A model generated the notes under the pieces. That model saw only the letters and a program-made list of their open reading frames with translations, did not search any database and was not told the DNA's origin. 64,000 bases of DNA from positions 434,001-498,000 of the forward strand of contig NZ_JBBUKT010000002.1 in the NCBI RefSeq assembly GCF_038066715.1, in the 5' to 3' direction. A program made the translations under genes and the position numbers. This DNA comes from Luteolibacter sp. Y139 (GTDB taxonomy: Bacteria > Verrucomicrobiota > Verrucomicrobiia > Verrucomicrobiales > Akkermansiaceae). Shown piece after piece: positions 47,783 through 56,970 of the stretch (the first letter of the stretch is position 1; every line of letters starts with the position of its first letter).

Positions 47783-47825
47783 AGCGGCGGCCACTCCATT
47801 CACCATTCTTCAGGATCCATCTACC

Positions 47826-49136
47826 ATGGCTGCCCCGACTTCAATTCTTGCGGAAAAACTGCACGAATATCCTCATCACGATGTCATCGACGGAGGATCG
47901 GATTCGATTCTCGATGACTGCCTCAATCAAAACGACGGGGTGCTGCAGCTTCTGCACCGCTACGCCGGCCGGACATTCTGCACACCGGGCAAACGTCTTC
48001 GCCTCGACGAGAAATCCTACTATCCGGACTACATGGGCGGAACCGGCCTCGATGAAGTCTGGATGTGCTGCACCGTGCCCATTGTGACCGGCGTCATCGA
48101 TACCCGCACGGGAAAGGCGCCGTTCCGTGAAGGAGAAGCCCACGTTCTCACTCCGGGTGGGCAAGTCATCTCGCTCCAGGATCTGATCGAGACCAATCCT
48201 GAAGCTGTCATGGGAGAAAAGCTCGTGGCGGTTTCCCAATCCCTGTTCGGCAAGGTCACCTGGCCGATCGTGTCCAAGAAGTTCGACAACCTGAACCCCA
48301 TTCCCCATCACCTTCACTGGTCGAAGTGGGAGGTTTACGATATCAATTCCTTCGATAACCCCGGAGTCAGCCCGTCGCACTACCACACCACGGCCATGGG
48401 GCTGTATCCGTTCGTCACCAAGGACCAGTTCCTTGCCTGCATGCAGCGTTGGGGTCAGGGCGAATACAACGGCGTGCGGCACTTGTCGTCGCACACGATG
48501 ATGAAACTGGATGACGGCTTCGTGATGCCGAATGGCGTGCTGCACTCACCGACGGACCTTTGCACGCACGAGCTTCACGTCACGATGGACGAGCATTTCC
48601 TGGCCGAGGACCTGACGCTTGACGGAAGGATCGGAGCGGCCGATGCGTTCTACGCCTGCCGGGAAGAGGACTATCCGAAGGACCGGCACGAAGACTGGGA
48701 ATACCTGGTGGACAAGTTCGACTTCGAGGCGAACCAGGATCCCGACTTCGTTCAGAAGAATTCGCGTCCGGCCATCACTGCCAAGGAATTTGCCGGCGAC
48801 GGAGTGGAGGCACGGTGGATTGTTTACGGTGATTTCCTCGGTGACCAGAAGTGTTCCATTCTCCGTCTCACCCTTGCACCCGGAGCCAGGACGAGTTTCC
48901 GCCCGGAAAGCCCCGCGCTGTTCCACACGAACGGCGGACGCGGCCGGGTCGGAAAACTCGAAGTGCGCTATCACCAGGACATGAAGCTCGGCGAAATCTA
49001 TCCCGAGATCGGATTCATCACCCAGGCCGCGCTGAATCGCGGTGGTGTGGAAATCGAGAACACGGGAGATGAACCGCTCGTGCTGACCTTCGACTTCCCG
49101 CAACACGCGCATTCCCAAACACCCGGCGCCGCATGA
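47826..49136 (+). CDS. two-cupin protein resembling type I phosphomannose isomerase
   Basis: 436 residues. Seen: a first cupin-like region with FDNLNPIPHHLHWSKWEVYDIN and VSPSHYHTTAMGLYP (HxH type metal ligands), VMPNGVLHSPTDLCTHEL, which is like the PMI motif around its lid, and a C-terminal cupin (about 350-436) with TLAPGARTSFRPESPALFHTNGG and ITQAALNRGGVEIENTGDEPLVLTFDF. Type I mannose-6-phosphate isomerases have this double layout. The cysteine-rich LDEVWMCCTVPIVTG region is unusual. It may be a metal-dependent isomerase for the cluster's substrate. Assignment by pattern only. Confidence 0.7.
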   Translation: MAAPTSILAEKLHEYPHHDVIDGGSDSILDDCLNQNDGVLQLLHRYAGRTFCTPGKRLRLDEKSYYPDYMGGTGLDEVWMCCTVPIVTGVIDTRTGKAPFREGEAHVLTPGGQVISLQDLIETNPEAVMGEKLVAVSQSLFGKVTWPIVSKKFDNLNPIPHHLHWSKWEVYDINSFDNPGVSPSHYHTTAMGLYPFVTKDQFLACMQRWGQGEYNGVRHLSSHTMMKLDDGFVMPNGVLHSPTDLCTHELHVTMDEHFLAEDLTLDGRIGAADAFYACREEDYPKDRHEDWEYLVDKFDFEANQDPDFVQKNSRPAITAKEFAGDGVEARWIVYGDFLGDQKCSILRLTLAPGARTSFRPESPALFHTNGGRGRVGKLEVRYHQDMKLGEIYPEIGFITQAALNRGGVEIENTGDEPLVLTFDFPQHAHSQTPGAA

Positions 49137-49186
49137 CGCCGTTTTGAATCAAACATCAACCCAACAGACGCACCCTCTTCCCCATC

Positions 49187-50335
49187 ATGAAAAAGCAACT
49201 CCGCATCGGCCTCATCGGTTACGGCTTCATGGGCCGCACGCACTCGAATGCCTATTCGCAGGTCGGCCACTTCTTCGACTCGAACCACGAAGTCGTCCGC
49301 CAGTCCGTCTGCGGCCGCGACGAGGCCAAGGTGAAGGCCTTCGCCGAGAAGTGGGGCTACAAGTCCTACGAGACCGATTGGAAAAAACTCGTCGCCCGCG
49401 AGGACATCGACGCCATCGACATCTGCACGCCGAACGACTCGCACGCCGAGATCGCGCTCGAGTGCATCAAGCATGGCAAGATGATCCTATGCGAAAAGCC
49501 GCTCGCCCTCGATGGCAAACAGGGTGAGGAGATGGTCAAGGCCGTCGAAGCCTCCGGCCTGCCGAACCTCGTCTGGTACAACTACCGCTTCCTGCCCGCG
49601 GTTAGCCACGCGAAGAACATCGTCGCAGCCGGTGAACTTGGTCGCGTTTTCCACTACCGTGCGAACTTCCTGCAGGACTGGACGATCTCCGAAGAGCTCC
49701 CGCAAGGTGGTGCCGGACTCTGGCGCCTCGATGCTGCAGCCGCTGGCTCCGGTGTAACGGGTGACCTGCTCGCTCACTGCATCGATACCGCGCGCTGGAT
49801 CAATGGCGACATCGTCTCCGTGAGCGCGATGACCGAGACCTTCATCAAGGAGCGCGTCCACACCGCCACCGGTGAGAAGCAGGCCGTCACCATCGACGAC
49901 GCCTGCGCCTTCCTCGCCCGCTTCGAGAATGGATCGCTGGCCATCTTCGAATCCACTCGCTACGCGCGTGGCCACAAGGCGCTCTACACCTTCGAGATCA
50001 ACGGTGAACACAAGTCCCTCTTCTGGGATCTCCACGACCTTAACCGTCTTTCTTACTTCGACCACGGCGTTCCCGGTGATCGCCGTGGCTGGAGCAATAT
50101 CCACTGCTCCGACGGTGATCATCCTTACGCCGGCAACTGGTGGGTGCCCGGCCTGTGCCTCGGTTACGAGCACTCGTTCATCCACGAGATGGCCGAGTTC
50201 CTCAAGTCACTCGATGACCCGAAGGCCGAGAAGCGCTACCCCGACTTCCGCCATGCTCTTGGCACCCAATACGTCTGCGACGCCGTCCTCGAGTCGGCGA
50301 AGACCGGGCAGTGGGTGAATGTGAAGAAGGCTTGA
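49187..50335 (+). CDS. Gfo/Idh/MocA-family oxidoreductase
   Basis: 382-residue NAD(P)-dependent sugar or cyclitol dehydrogenase. Rossmann domain starts [18 protein letters not shown]; the family motif ICEKPLAL is present as [15 protein letters not shown] near residue 100. The C-terminal domain has [26 protein letters not shown], matching the GGGxxxDxGxHxxD-type substrate motif. Myo-inositol, glucose-6-phosphate-like or scyllo-inositol substrates all occur in the family; the sequence alone does not decide. Last gene of the cluster and closed by a strong terminator. Confidence 0.93.
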   Translation: MKKQLRIGLIGYGFMGRTHSNAYSQVGHFFDSNHEVVRQSVCGRDEAKVKAFAEKWGYKSYETDWKKLVAREDIDAIDICTPNDSHAEIALECIKHGKMILCEKPLALDGKQGEEMVKAVEASGLPNLVWYNYRFLPAVSHAKNIVAAGELGRVFHYRANFLQDWTISEELPQGGAGLWRLDAAAAGSGVTGDLLAHCIDTARWINGDIVSVSAMTETFIKERVHTATGEKQAVTIDDACAFLARFENGSLAIFESTRYARGHKALYTFEINGEHKSLFWDLHDLNRLSYFDHGVPGDRRGWSNIHCSDGDHPYAGNWWVPGLCLGYEHSFIHEMAEFLKSLDDPKAEKRYPDFRHALGTQYVCDAVLESAKTGQWVNVKKA

Positions 50336-50348
50336 ACTGAACTGTTCA

Positions 50349-50387
50349 GAATGCCACCGATCCGCATGGGCCGGTGGCATTCTTTTT
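50349..50387 (+). terminator. intrinsic terminator of the sugar cluster
   Basis: Perfect 11-pair stem GAATGCCACCG (50349-50359) with CGGTGGCATTC (50372-50382), 12-base loop, followed by TTTTT (50383-50387). It lies 14 bases past the Gfo/Idh/MocA stop. Confidence 0.92.
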
Positions 50388-50424
50388 CAGTGTGTGCCTT
50401 CGTTGCTCCTGCTCGGTTTGAACC

Positions 50425-50874
50425 TCACGTGATGGAGACTGGAATGCTTCGATCCCTTGCTCGTGCTTGAATCAGCATGTTGTGGTGGTTCTCACAGATG
50501 AGCCATGTCATCTGGCGGTCGATAATGTAATACTCGAAGCAGTGCATCTCGACGATCACCTTGATGATGGCGGCACCGTTCCCTTCGGCGACCCAATACT
50601 TGCCGTTCTCCTCACTGGCGAGAAACCAGTAGTTCTCGTCGACGCTGACCCGCTTCCGGAGTTCGGCGAAAATATCGGGCGGTTGGCAGGTCTCGGTGAT
50701 GTCGGCGAAGCACGCGTGCAACCAAACTTGATTCAGATCCTGGCGGCCGCGCGTTAAGAAGCGCTCGGCGATGGCATCGAGCAGGCTTTCATGTTGGCCG
50801 AGCCGACAGAATCGGAAGTCAATTTCGGGGTGATCTTTCAACACTCCGGTGATGGCATCGCGTAGAGTTCTCAT
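50425..50874 (-). CDS. protein of unknown function, Trp/Tyr/Cys-rich (DUF6756-like impression)
   Basis: 149 residues, cytoplasmic, no membrane segment. Features are ENYWFLASEENGKYWVAEGNGAAIIKVIVEMHCFEYYIIDRQMTWLICENHHN, here noted only as an aromatic/acidic-rich C-terminal half (key blocks WFLASE, KYWVAEGN, YYIIDRQMTWL). This resembles small immunity- or DUF6756-type proteins, without confidence. The ATG at 50872-50874 is preferred over one upstream because the longer frame enters the next gene. Ten bases separate it from the stop of the secreted protein gene. Confidence 0.6.
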   Translation of the reverse strand: MRTLRDAITGVLKDHPEIDFRFCRLGQHESLLDAIAERFLTRGRQDLNQVWLHACFADITETCQPPDIFAELRKRVSVDENYWFLASEENGKYWVAEGNGAAIIKVIVEMHCFEYYIIDRQMTWLICENHHNMLIQARARDRSIPVSIT

Positions 50875-50884
50875 GATGGCTGGC

Positions 50885-51937
50885 TCAGTCCACCGGCACG
50901 AACTTCTCCTCTTGTCCACCGCGCTCCTTGAACTCCTTGTAGCGCCAGTCGAACTGATATTTCCGGCGGTCACCGGCGCTCCATTCGATGGTGAAATAGT
51001 AGCGTCCGTCCGATTGCCATTTGCCGGTCACGTCCTTGTTCTTCACGTCGGACTTGTCCTTGAAGAAGAGTTCGCGGGTTTCTGATTTCCATCGTGAGCC
51101 GACAAGCAGGTCCACCACTTCCTTCACGTCCTGGGGGCCGGTGAAGGATTCGATCAAGATCCTCTCATTCTCACCGCGATTCTGTTCCCACTTGGTGCCG
51201 TCCTTGGTGTAGATGATTTGCAGGTGCTTGCCATGGTTAGGCTTGGGGTCTGCGCCGAGATCCGTCGGATTCGCCGAGAAATCTTTCCCGTTGGCGACGA
51301 GTTCCGCGACCTTGCGGGTCACGTCCGCCGATAGATCGCCGTTGGCGTAGGTTGCCTTGAGGATGGTCACCTTGGGGGCGGGTCGAGGCTTTCCTCCTAC
51401 CAACGTGCCGCCCTGTTGCATCGATTTCACCCGGCTGGCCACCTTGTCCATCTCCTTCTTCACCAGCAGGGCCTGGTCGACCTCACCTTTCTTGGTCAAG
51501 TCCTCGACCATGCGCTTTAGCTCCTGACCAAGAGATTGCTCTGCCTTGATGAGATCAGGCCGAATCTGCTCCGCCACCTTCGGGCGCTGCTCCAAATAGA
51601 TCTTCTCCAGCCGGGCGATGGCCGGATGACTGGATTCGCCATCCGGGGTGCCGGATTTCTCGAACTCCTCCAACGCTTCCTCGGCTTCCAGTCGGTTGAC
51701 TGTATTATCGGCCACCTTCGCCTCGTCCCGGATTTTCTCCAAGGCGCTCCGATACTTGTCGTCCAGCTCGGCCAATGGCGCCTGTGCCTTCGTTCGCAGG
51801 TCGTCTGCCAGCGACCTCTGGTAGTCCAACTCCATGCCTACCGAGGGAGAGAGTTTCTTTTCCTCCACTTGAGCCAGACATGCCGGACGAAGGAGCATCA
51901 GCAGGGGCAAGACAAGTTGCGGAACGGGGAGGTGCAT
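50885..51937 (-). CDS. secreted coiled-coil protein with a DUF3395-like domain
   Basis: 350 residues. N-terminal signal peptide LVLPLLMLLRPACLAQ (cleavage near residue 22) sends it out. A helical/coiled segment follows (about 30-180, LAELDDKYRSALEKIRDEAK, NTVNRLEAEEALEEF). The later part contains VTILKATYANGDLSADVTRKVAELVANG, which resembles the V-KA-YG-DVT-LV pattern seen in DUF3395-like domains and in many Planctomycete/Verrucomicrobial proteins, then a beta-rich end (YYFTIEWSAGDRRKYQFDWRYKEF). GGAAG at a short distance before the ATG at 51937 supports the start. Divergent from hscC across 160 bases. Confidence 0.72.
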   Translation of the reverse strand: MHLPVPQLVLPLLMLLRPACLAQVEEKKLSPSVGMELDYQRSLADDLRTKAQAPLAELDDKYRSALEKIRDEAKVADNTVNRLEAEEALEEFEKSGTPDGESSHPAIARLEKIYLEQRPKVAEQIRPDLIKAEQSLGQELKRMVEDLTKKGEVDQALLVKKEMDKVASRVKSMQQGGTLVGGKPRPAPKVTILKATYANGDLSADVTRKVAELVANGKDFSANPTDLGADPKPNHGKHLQIIYTKDGTKWEQNRGENERILIESFTGPQDVKEVVDLLVGSRWKSETRELFFKDKSDVKNKDVTGKWQSDGRYYFTIEWSAGDRRKYQFDWRYKEFKERGGQEEKFVPVD

Positions 51938-52097
51938 GTTCTTCCGAAGCCTATCCCGGATAGGAAATCCGCTTGAAATGGTCAAGATCGCTGGGCGACA
52001 CCGACACATGCCGGTGAGATCTCGTCACCGAACGATATGCTTTTACACATCTCGCCCGCGATTGCCATGATGCGGGAATTCCGCCAGCGTCTCGCCC

Positions 52098-53804
52098 GTG
52101 ATCGGTATCGACCTCGGAACCACCAATAGCCTCGTTGCCGTTTTCGAGAACGGCCACCCGCGCATTCTTGCGAATGAGCTGGGGGAGGAACTCACGCCCA
52201 GCGTGGTGGCAGCGGCTGAGGATGGCCGGCTGTTGGTCGGTAGGGCAGCGAAGGACCGCATGATCATCGATCCGTCTTCGGGCATGGCCTGCTTCAAGCG
52301 GGACATGGGCACGCCGGCGAGGTATCGTTTCGGCGGGAAGGATTGGAACCCGGTCACCTGCTCGGCGATGGTCCTTTCCGAGATGAAGCGGATCGCTGCG
52401 CTGCATCTCGACATCGATGTTACCAAGGCGGTCATCACGGTACCGGCTTACTTCCACGACCAGCAGCGGCAGGCGACAATCGAGGCTGCCAAGATTGCCG
52501 GCTTGCAGGTGGAGCGCATCATCAACGAACCCACAGCAGCTGCGCTGGCCTACGGCTACCGCAATCCCGAGCAGGAAACGCAGGTGCTCGTCTTCGACAT
52601 CGGGGGCGGGACCTTTGACGTCACCTTGCTGGAGATCTTCGACGGCGTGGTGGAGGTGAAATCGACGGCCGGGGAAAGCCGGTTGGGCGGGGAAGACTAT
52701 ACGGACGGCTTCTGCGAGTGGCTGGAGAATAAGCATGGCTGGGTGCCGGGCTTGGCCCAGCGCGGGAGCTGGCGGCAACGTGTCGAGGTCGCCAAGCGCC
52801 TGCTCGCGGTTCACGAGGTGGCGAGCGTCGCGGTCGATGGACGATTGGTCGAGGTCACCCGCGAGGATTTCAAGGAAGCCACCACGGCAATCACGGCGCG
52901 GCTGCGGCCGGTGGTGAGCCGCTGCCTGCGCGATGCAGGCATTTCAGCCGCAGAGCTGGACGATGTTCTCATGGTCGGAGGCGCCAGTCGCATGAGCGTG
53001 GTCAAAGACTTCGTGCAGGATCAGCTCAAGCGAATCACCACGATCAAGTTGGACCCGGACCGGGTGGTCGCGCTTGGTGCCGCGGTGCAAGCCGGGCTGT
53101 GCGCCAATGATGCCGCCGTGGGAGATATCGTGCTGACGGACGTGAGCCCCCATACCTTGGGCATCGCGATGGCGAAGGAGGTTGCGAGCGGCGGGGTCGA
53201 CAAGGGCTATTTCGCTCCGATCATCGACCGCAATACCACCGTGCCGACGAGTCGCAGCCGGGTCTTCAATACCCTGCACCCGGATCAGGATCGGATAAAA
53301 ATCGAGGTGTTCCAAGGTGAGGCCCGGATGACCAAGGACAATCAGGGGATCGGCGAAGTGACCGTTCACGGCCTTCGTCACATGCCGGGCCAAAAGCGAC
53401 CGGGGGAGGTAGACGTCCGGTTTTCCTACGACATGAACGGCATCCTGGAAGTGGAGGTGACCGTGCTGTCGAATGGCCAGAAGAAGCATCTGGTGATCGA
53501 GCAGCGCCCGGGCACACTTTCGAAGCGGGAGATTGAAGAGGCCGTGGCCCGGATGCAGCCGCTCAAGATGCATCCTCGGGACTCGTTGCCAAACCGCGCC
53601 CGCCTCGAGCGTGCCAACCGGGTCTATGCCGAACTGGTCGGCCCGGCGCGTGAGCATCTCAATGCTGTCACCGATCGCTTCGAGGCCGCGCTCGAATCGC
53701 AGGATCCGCAAGCGATCAAGGAAACCGCGGCCGTGCTCGATAGCTTTCTGCGTGGCTTCTTCGAACACGAAGGAGAACGGCAGCCTGAACCCCTCGACGC
53801 CTGA
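52098..53804 (+). CDS. hscC: Hsp70-family chaperone, HscC-like
   Basis: 568 residues. The ATPase domain has IGIDLGTTNSLVAVFENG (phosphate-1), NEPTAAALAYGY, DIGGGTFDVTLLEI (phosphate-2) and MVGGASRMSVVKDF (adenosine). The substrate domain is shorter than in DnaK (about 170 residues) and lacks the C-terminal lid region of DnaK, as in HscC of E. coli. Start is a GTG at 52098; there is no ATG closer. A J-like protein gene starts 5 bases after the stop, so the two form a chaperone/co-chaperone unit. Client unknown. Confidence 0.93.
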   Translation: MIGIDLGTTNSLVAVFENGHPRILANELGEELTPSVVAAAEDGRLLVGRAAKDRMIIDPSSGMACFKRDMGTPARYRFGGKDWNPVTCSAMVLSEMKRIAALHLDIDVTKAVITVPAYFHDQQRQATIEAAKIAGLQVERIINEPTAAALAYGYRNPEQETQVLVFDIGGGTFDVTLLEIFDGVVEVKSTAGESRLGGEDYTDGFCEWLENKHGWVPGLAQRGSWRQRVEVAKRLLAVHEVASVAVDGRLVEVTREDFKEATTAITARLRPVVSRCLRDAGISAAELDDVLMVGGASRMSVVKDFVQDQLKRITTIKLDPDRVVALGAAVQAGLCANDAAVGDIVLTDVSPHTLGIAMAKEVASGGVDKGYFAPIIDRNTTVPTSRSRVFNTLHPDQDRIKIEVFQGEARMTKDNQGIGEVTVHGLRHMPGQKRPGEVDVRFSYDMNGILEVEVTVLSNGQKKHLVIEQRPGTLSKREIEEAVARMQPLKMHPRDSLPNRARLERANRVYAELVGPAREHLNAVTDRFEAALESQDPQAIKETAAVLDSFLRGFFEHEGERQPEPLDA

Positions 53805-53809
53805 CTGTC

Positions 53810-55261
53810 ATGCCGTGGACCACACTCGGTCTGGATCCCGCGGGCGCAACCGAACGGGATGTGAAGCGCGCCTATGCGAAGCTCCTGAAAACCTGTCGGC
53901 CGGATCAGGATCCCGAAGGATTCCGGAAGCTCCACGACGCCTATCAGGCCGCGTTGTATGAAGTTGAGTGGCGCGGGGATGATGGTGATGATCGCGGCGA
54001 TGCCGGGGAGGGTCATCCCGGGACGGCTTCCAGCGAGATTTTCCGGCTCCCGACCTTCGATGCACCAGTTGCTCGCGAAGAAGGCGATGTGGCAGACGAG
54101 CCAGCATCCGAAGACACCTCGTGGGGTGCGAGCGGCACCTTCGGGTCGTCGCCCGGCCTGCAAGCGATCATTGATTGTTTTGATCGCCTGGAGTCGGCCT
54201 TTGCCAACGGTGGGAACGGCATTCCCGGTCTGGTCGAGCAGGTGGAGACCCTGCTCTACGAGCATCCCTCGGAAGTCATCCGCTGGGGCGGATTGATGCA
54301 GGAGGTGTTTGCCCGGCATGGCGATCATCCGGAACTGGTACTCAAGGCCGACACGATCCTGTTCGAACTCGAGCATGGGGGCGCTTCCGCCACTTTGGCA
54401 GTCGTTGAACGCCTCGATCGCAGGGGTGACTCGGAGGGGATCGCGAATCTCGCGAACCTGTTGCTTCAGAACAAGGGGCGCATCGCGACTTCTGCTGCGG
54501 GGATTGCTACTGCCCGTCTCGCCGGTGCGACGGCCTTTTGGGCTAAGGGCCGCACCGAGCGTCTCGCGGATTTCGCTTATCAGCATCTCGCCCGCGGAGA
54601 GCGCGACTTCCAGATGCAACTCATCGATCGCCATGTGGCGATGGCGACGATGCTGGTTTTGGTGCCGGCCAACTTGAAATCGTTTTGGCGGCAGCGGCTG
54701 ATTCGACCCGCGGGCAGGGATGATTGGGAGGACGAGGAAAGCAAGGCGGCCATCGGGTGGCTGAAGACTCCCATGGCAGGACGCGGACCGTGTTTCGATA
54801 CCCTCGTCGGCTTGCTTCCCGCGGACATTGCCGCGCCGGTCAAGGCTGCTGCAGCAAAGCGGATGGCCCCGGACTGGGAGGAGGCTGCGCCGGGGAAAAA
54901 GGCCACGAAGTGGGAGCGCAGCTCTTCCTCCGGCTATGGCATCAATCCTCCCGGCTGGTCATGGATCCTCATCGGGATCTTCGCGGTTAGGATCTTGCTC
55001 TTCTGTGCCAGCCAAACCTCGAGCCCGCCGTCGCCCTCGCCCCGTCTGAATTTCCCTTCATCGCCGGGGCAATACGATCCGGAGACCCAACGTCGCATCA
55101 AGGAGGGGGCCGAGAGAGTCCGCGAACTTCGGGAGAAACGCGAGCGGTCCAAGGACGCTGTTCCGAGCCCGCCTTCGCTGGTTCCGTCGCCCAAGTTAAC
55201 GCCAGATCAAGAGCAGCCGGAGAACCCTCTGCTGAAGCAGTTCCAAAGCGGGAATCATTAA
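53810..55261 (+). CDS. J-like co-chaperone, membrane-anchored, lacking HPD histidine
   Basis: 483 residues. N-terminal J-like domain (about 1-50: TTLGLDPAGATERDVKRAYAKLLKTCRPDQDPEGFRKLH) in which the HPD motif reads RPD, as in DjlB/DjlC-type partners of HscC. A helical middle part follows, then one membrane helix at about 385-402 (WSWILIGIFAVRILLFCA) and a charged Pro-rich tail. Loss of the His is expected to weaken classical DnaK stimulation, but such variants are found with HscC in E. coli. Paired with hscC by a 5-base gap. Confidence 0.82.
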   Translation: MPWTTLGLDPAGATERDVKRAYAKLLKTCRPDQDPEGFRKLHDAYQAALYEVEWRGDDGDDRGDAGEGHPGTASSEIFRLPTFDAPVAREEGDVADEPASEDTSWGASGTFGSSPGLQAIIDCFDRLESAFANGGNGIPGLVEQVETLLYEHPSEVIRWGGLMQEVFARHGDHPELVLKADTILFELEHGGASATLAVVERLDRRGDSEGIANLANLLLQNKGRIATSAAGIATARLAGATAFWAKGRTERLADFAYQHLARGERDFQMQLIDRHVAMATMLVLVPANLKSFWRQRLIRPAGRDDWEDEESKAAIGWLKTPMAGRGPCFDTLVGLLPADIAAPVKAAAAKRMAPDWEEAAPGKKATKWERSSSSGYGINPPGWSWILIGIFAVRILLFCASQTSSPPSPSPRLNFPSSPGQYDPETQRRIKEGAERVRELREKRERSKDAVPSPPSLVPSPKLTPDQEQPENPLLKQFQSGNH

Positions 55262-55276
55262 AATGCCAGATCACGG

Positions 55277-55933
55277 TCAAACGCTCCGGAACCATCGTTC
55301 CGGCAACTTCCGGCCGGAGTGATAGACGATATGCAGGACGCGCCGATGAGCTGGGGCACTGGCTTGGGAAGAGGCGTGGAGCAAGAGCGGTCGCATGAGT
55401 AGCACCTCCCTGGTCAAGGCAAGGCAGGGAACCTCGCCGTTGGCGGCGGCATGAGTCGCCGTCTCGGAGGATGGAATGAAACCCAGCCGGTGAGTTCCTG
55501 CGCTGATTCTCAACGGACCATTGGCTTCCCCGCAGTCATCGAGGTGAAGCCGCGCCGCGAGAAGTTCCTCCAGCACGTCGAGCGGCGGACGGGCGTAATG
55601 AACGCCGGACTTGCATGATGCGAGATCGTAGCCGGGCGAGGAGACCTTGTCGGCGAAGGGGAACATTAGATCCTGATGCCAGGCGACTTTCCAATTTGTG
55701 CCTGGAGTTTTATCGAAGGCGATGGCCTGAATGGCCACGGCGGACGAGGGGAGAATATTCCCGGAGACCAACTGCTGCTTCAGGGCAAGTGCGGCGAGTC
55801 CCACGGCTGCCAAATCGAGGAGGCAGCGCATACCGGCTGCGCCGTCGGTGAAGGCTTCACCTCGCAACTGTTCTAACAGATCCTCCCCGAGGTCGGAGCT
55901 GATCAGATCGTATCCGTCACGCGCGAGATCCAT
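55277..55933 (-). CDS. phytanoyl-CoA dioxygenase (PhyH)-family protein
   Basis: 218 residues of a non-haem Fe(II)/2-oxoglutarate oxygenase fold: WHQDLMFPF (His and Asp ligands), ARLHLDDCGEANGPLRISAGTHRLG, the later His in LLLHASSQASAPAHRRVLHIVY. The HxD...H triad is therefore present. Substrate unknown; PhyH members act on fatty acyl, antibiotic and natural-product substrates. Shorter than most PhyH proteins by 40-60 residues. It is the last gene of a leftward unit with an MDR enzyme and a sulfatase. Confidence 0.85.
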   Translation of the reverse strand: MDLARDGYDLISSDLGEDLLEQLRGEAFTDGAAGMRCLLDLAAVGLAALALKQQLVSGNILPSSAVAIQAIAFDKTPGTNWKVAWHQDLMFPFADKVSSPGYDLASCKSGVHYARPPLDVLEELLAARLHLDDCGEANGPLRISAGTHRLGFIPSSETATHAAANGEVPCLALTREVLLMRPLLLHASSQASAPAHRRVLHIVYHSGRKLPERWFRSV

Positions 55934-55934
55934 C

Positions 55935-56960
55935 TTACCACCCGGTGTCGAACGCCCGCTTGCCGATCATCTTGCCGGCCTCAAGATCAAGATGGGCCTG
56001 CGCGAGGGATGCGGGCGTGAGGATGCCGCCGTTTTCTTTCATCGTGCTGAAGATACGGCCCGCGTCGACAAGTGTGGCCACCTCCTTCAACAGATCGTGC
56101 TGCGCGATCATGTCCGGCGTCTGGAACATGGAGCGGGTGAACATGAACTCCCACGAGAAGGTCACGCTCTTCGGCTTCATGAGGCCGATGTCCGGCACGG
56201 TGGGCGACTCGACAATGGCGGTGATCTTGCCCTGGGGGATAATGGCTTTGGCCATGTTCGCCCAGTGGCCGGTGGTGTCGGAGAAACAGGCGATGTAGTC
56301 GACGGCAGCGATGCCGCGTTTGTCGAGCTCAGCAGTCCAGTCGATCGAGTGGTCGATCACGCGATGCGCGCCCATCCGTCGGCACCATTCGACGGTCTCC
56401 GGCCGTGAGGCGGTGGCGATGACCGTGTAGCCGGTGAGAGCGGTGGCGATCTGGATGCCGATGGAACCGACGCCGCCCGCACCGCCGATAATGAGGAGGT
56501 GCTTGCCCTTGCCTTCTTTCAGGTCGCCCGCGGACAGGCCGAGGCGTTCGAAGAAGCACTCCCAAGCGGTGATCGCGGTCAGCGGCAGAGCGGCAGCGGC
56601 GGCGAAGTCCAGCGAAGCCGGTTTCTTGGCAGCAAGACGCTCGTCCACCACTTGGAGTTCGGCATTGCAGCCGGGGCGGGTGACGTCCCCTGCGTAGTAG
56701 ACCTGATCGCCCCGGCGGAAGTGCTTCACCTCATCACCCACGGCCTCGACGATGCCTGCGGCGTCCCAGCCGAGGATGCGCGGCTCGGTTTCCTCCTGCT
56801 TGCGGGCCTGCCGCTGCTTGTAGTCCACCGGGTTGACGGCCACGCCCTTGACCCGCACCAGCAGGTCACGCGGACCTGGGACGGGATCGGGGAGGTCGAT
56901 TTCGACAAAGCAGTCCGGGTGATCGAGCGGGAGTTTTTGCGTGATGGCGATGGCTTTCAC
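55935..56960 (-). CDS. MDR-superfamily alcohol dehydrogenase / quinone reductase-like
   Basis: 341 residues. The GroES-like domain has VNPVDYKQRQARKQEE, GWDAAGIVEAVGDEVKHFRRGDQVYY, then a Rossmann domain with LLIIGGAGGVGSIGIQIATAL and TASRPETVEWCRRMGAHRVIDH. Zinc-ligand cysteines of classical ADH are absent, so this is the zinc-free quinone reductase or 'zinc-type alcohol dehydrogenase-like' subgroup. It lies 1 base from PhyH and 10 bases from the sulfatase stop, implying one leftward transcript. Substrate unknown. Confidence 0.92.
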   Translation of the reverse strand: MKAIAITQKLPLDHPDCFVEIDLPDPVPGPRDLLVRVKGVAVNPVDYKQRQARKQEETEPRILGWDAAGIVEAVGDEVKHFRRGDQVYYAGDVTRPGCNAELQVVDERLAAKKPASLDFAAAAALPLTAITAWECFFERLGLSAGDLKEGKGKHLLIIGGAGGVGSIGIQIATALTGYTVIATASRPETVEWCRRMGAHRVIDHSIDWTAELDKRGIAAVDYIACFSDTTGHWANMAKAIIPQGKITAIVESPTVPDIGLMKPKSVTFSWEFMFTRSMFQTPDMIAQHDLLKEVATLVDAGRIFSTMKENGGILTPASLAQAHLDLEAGKMIGKRAFDTGW

Positions 56961-56970
56961 GCCTGCCTAA

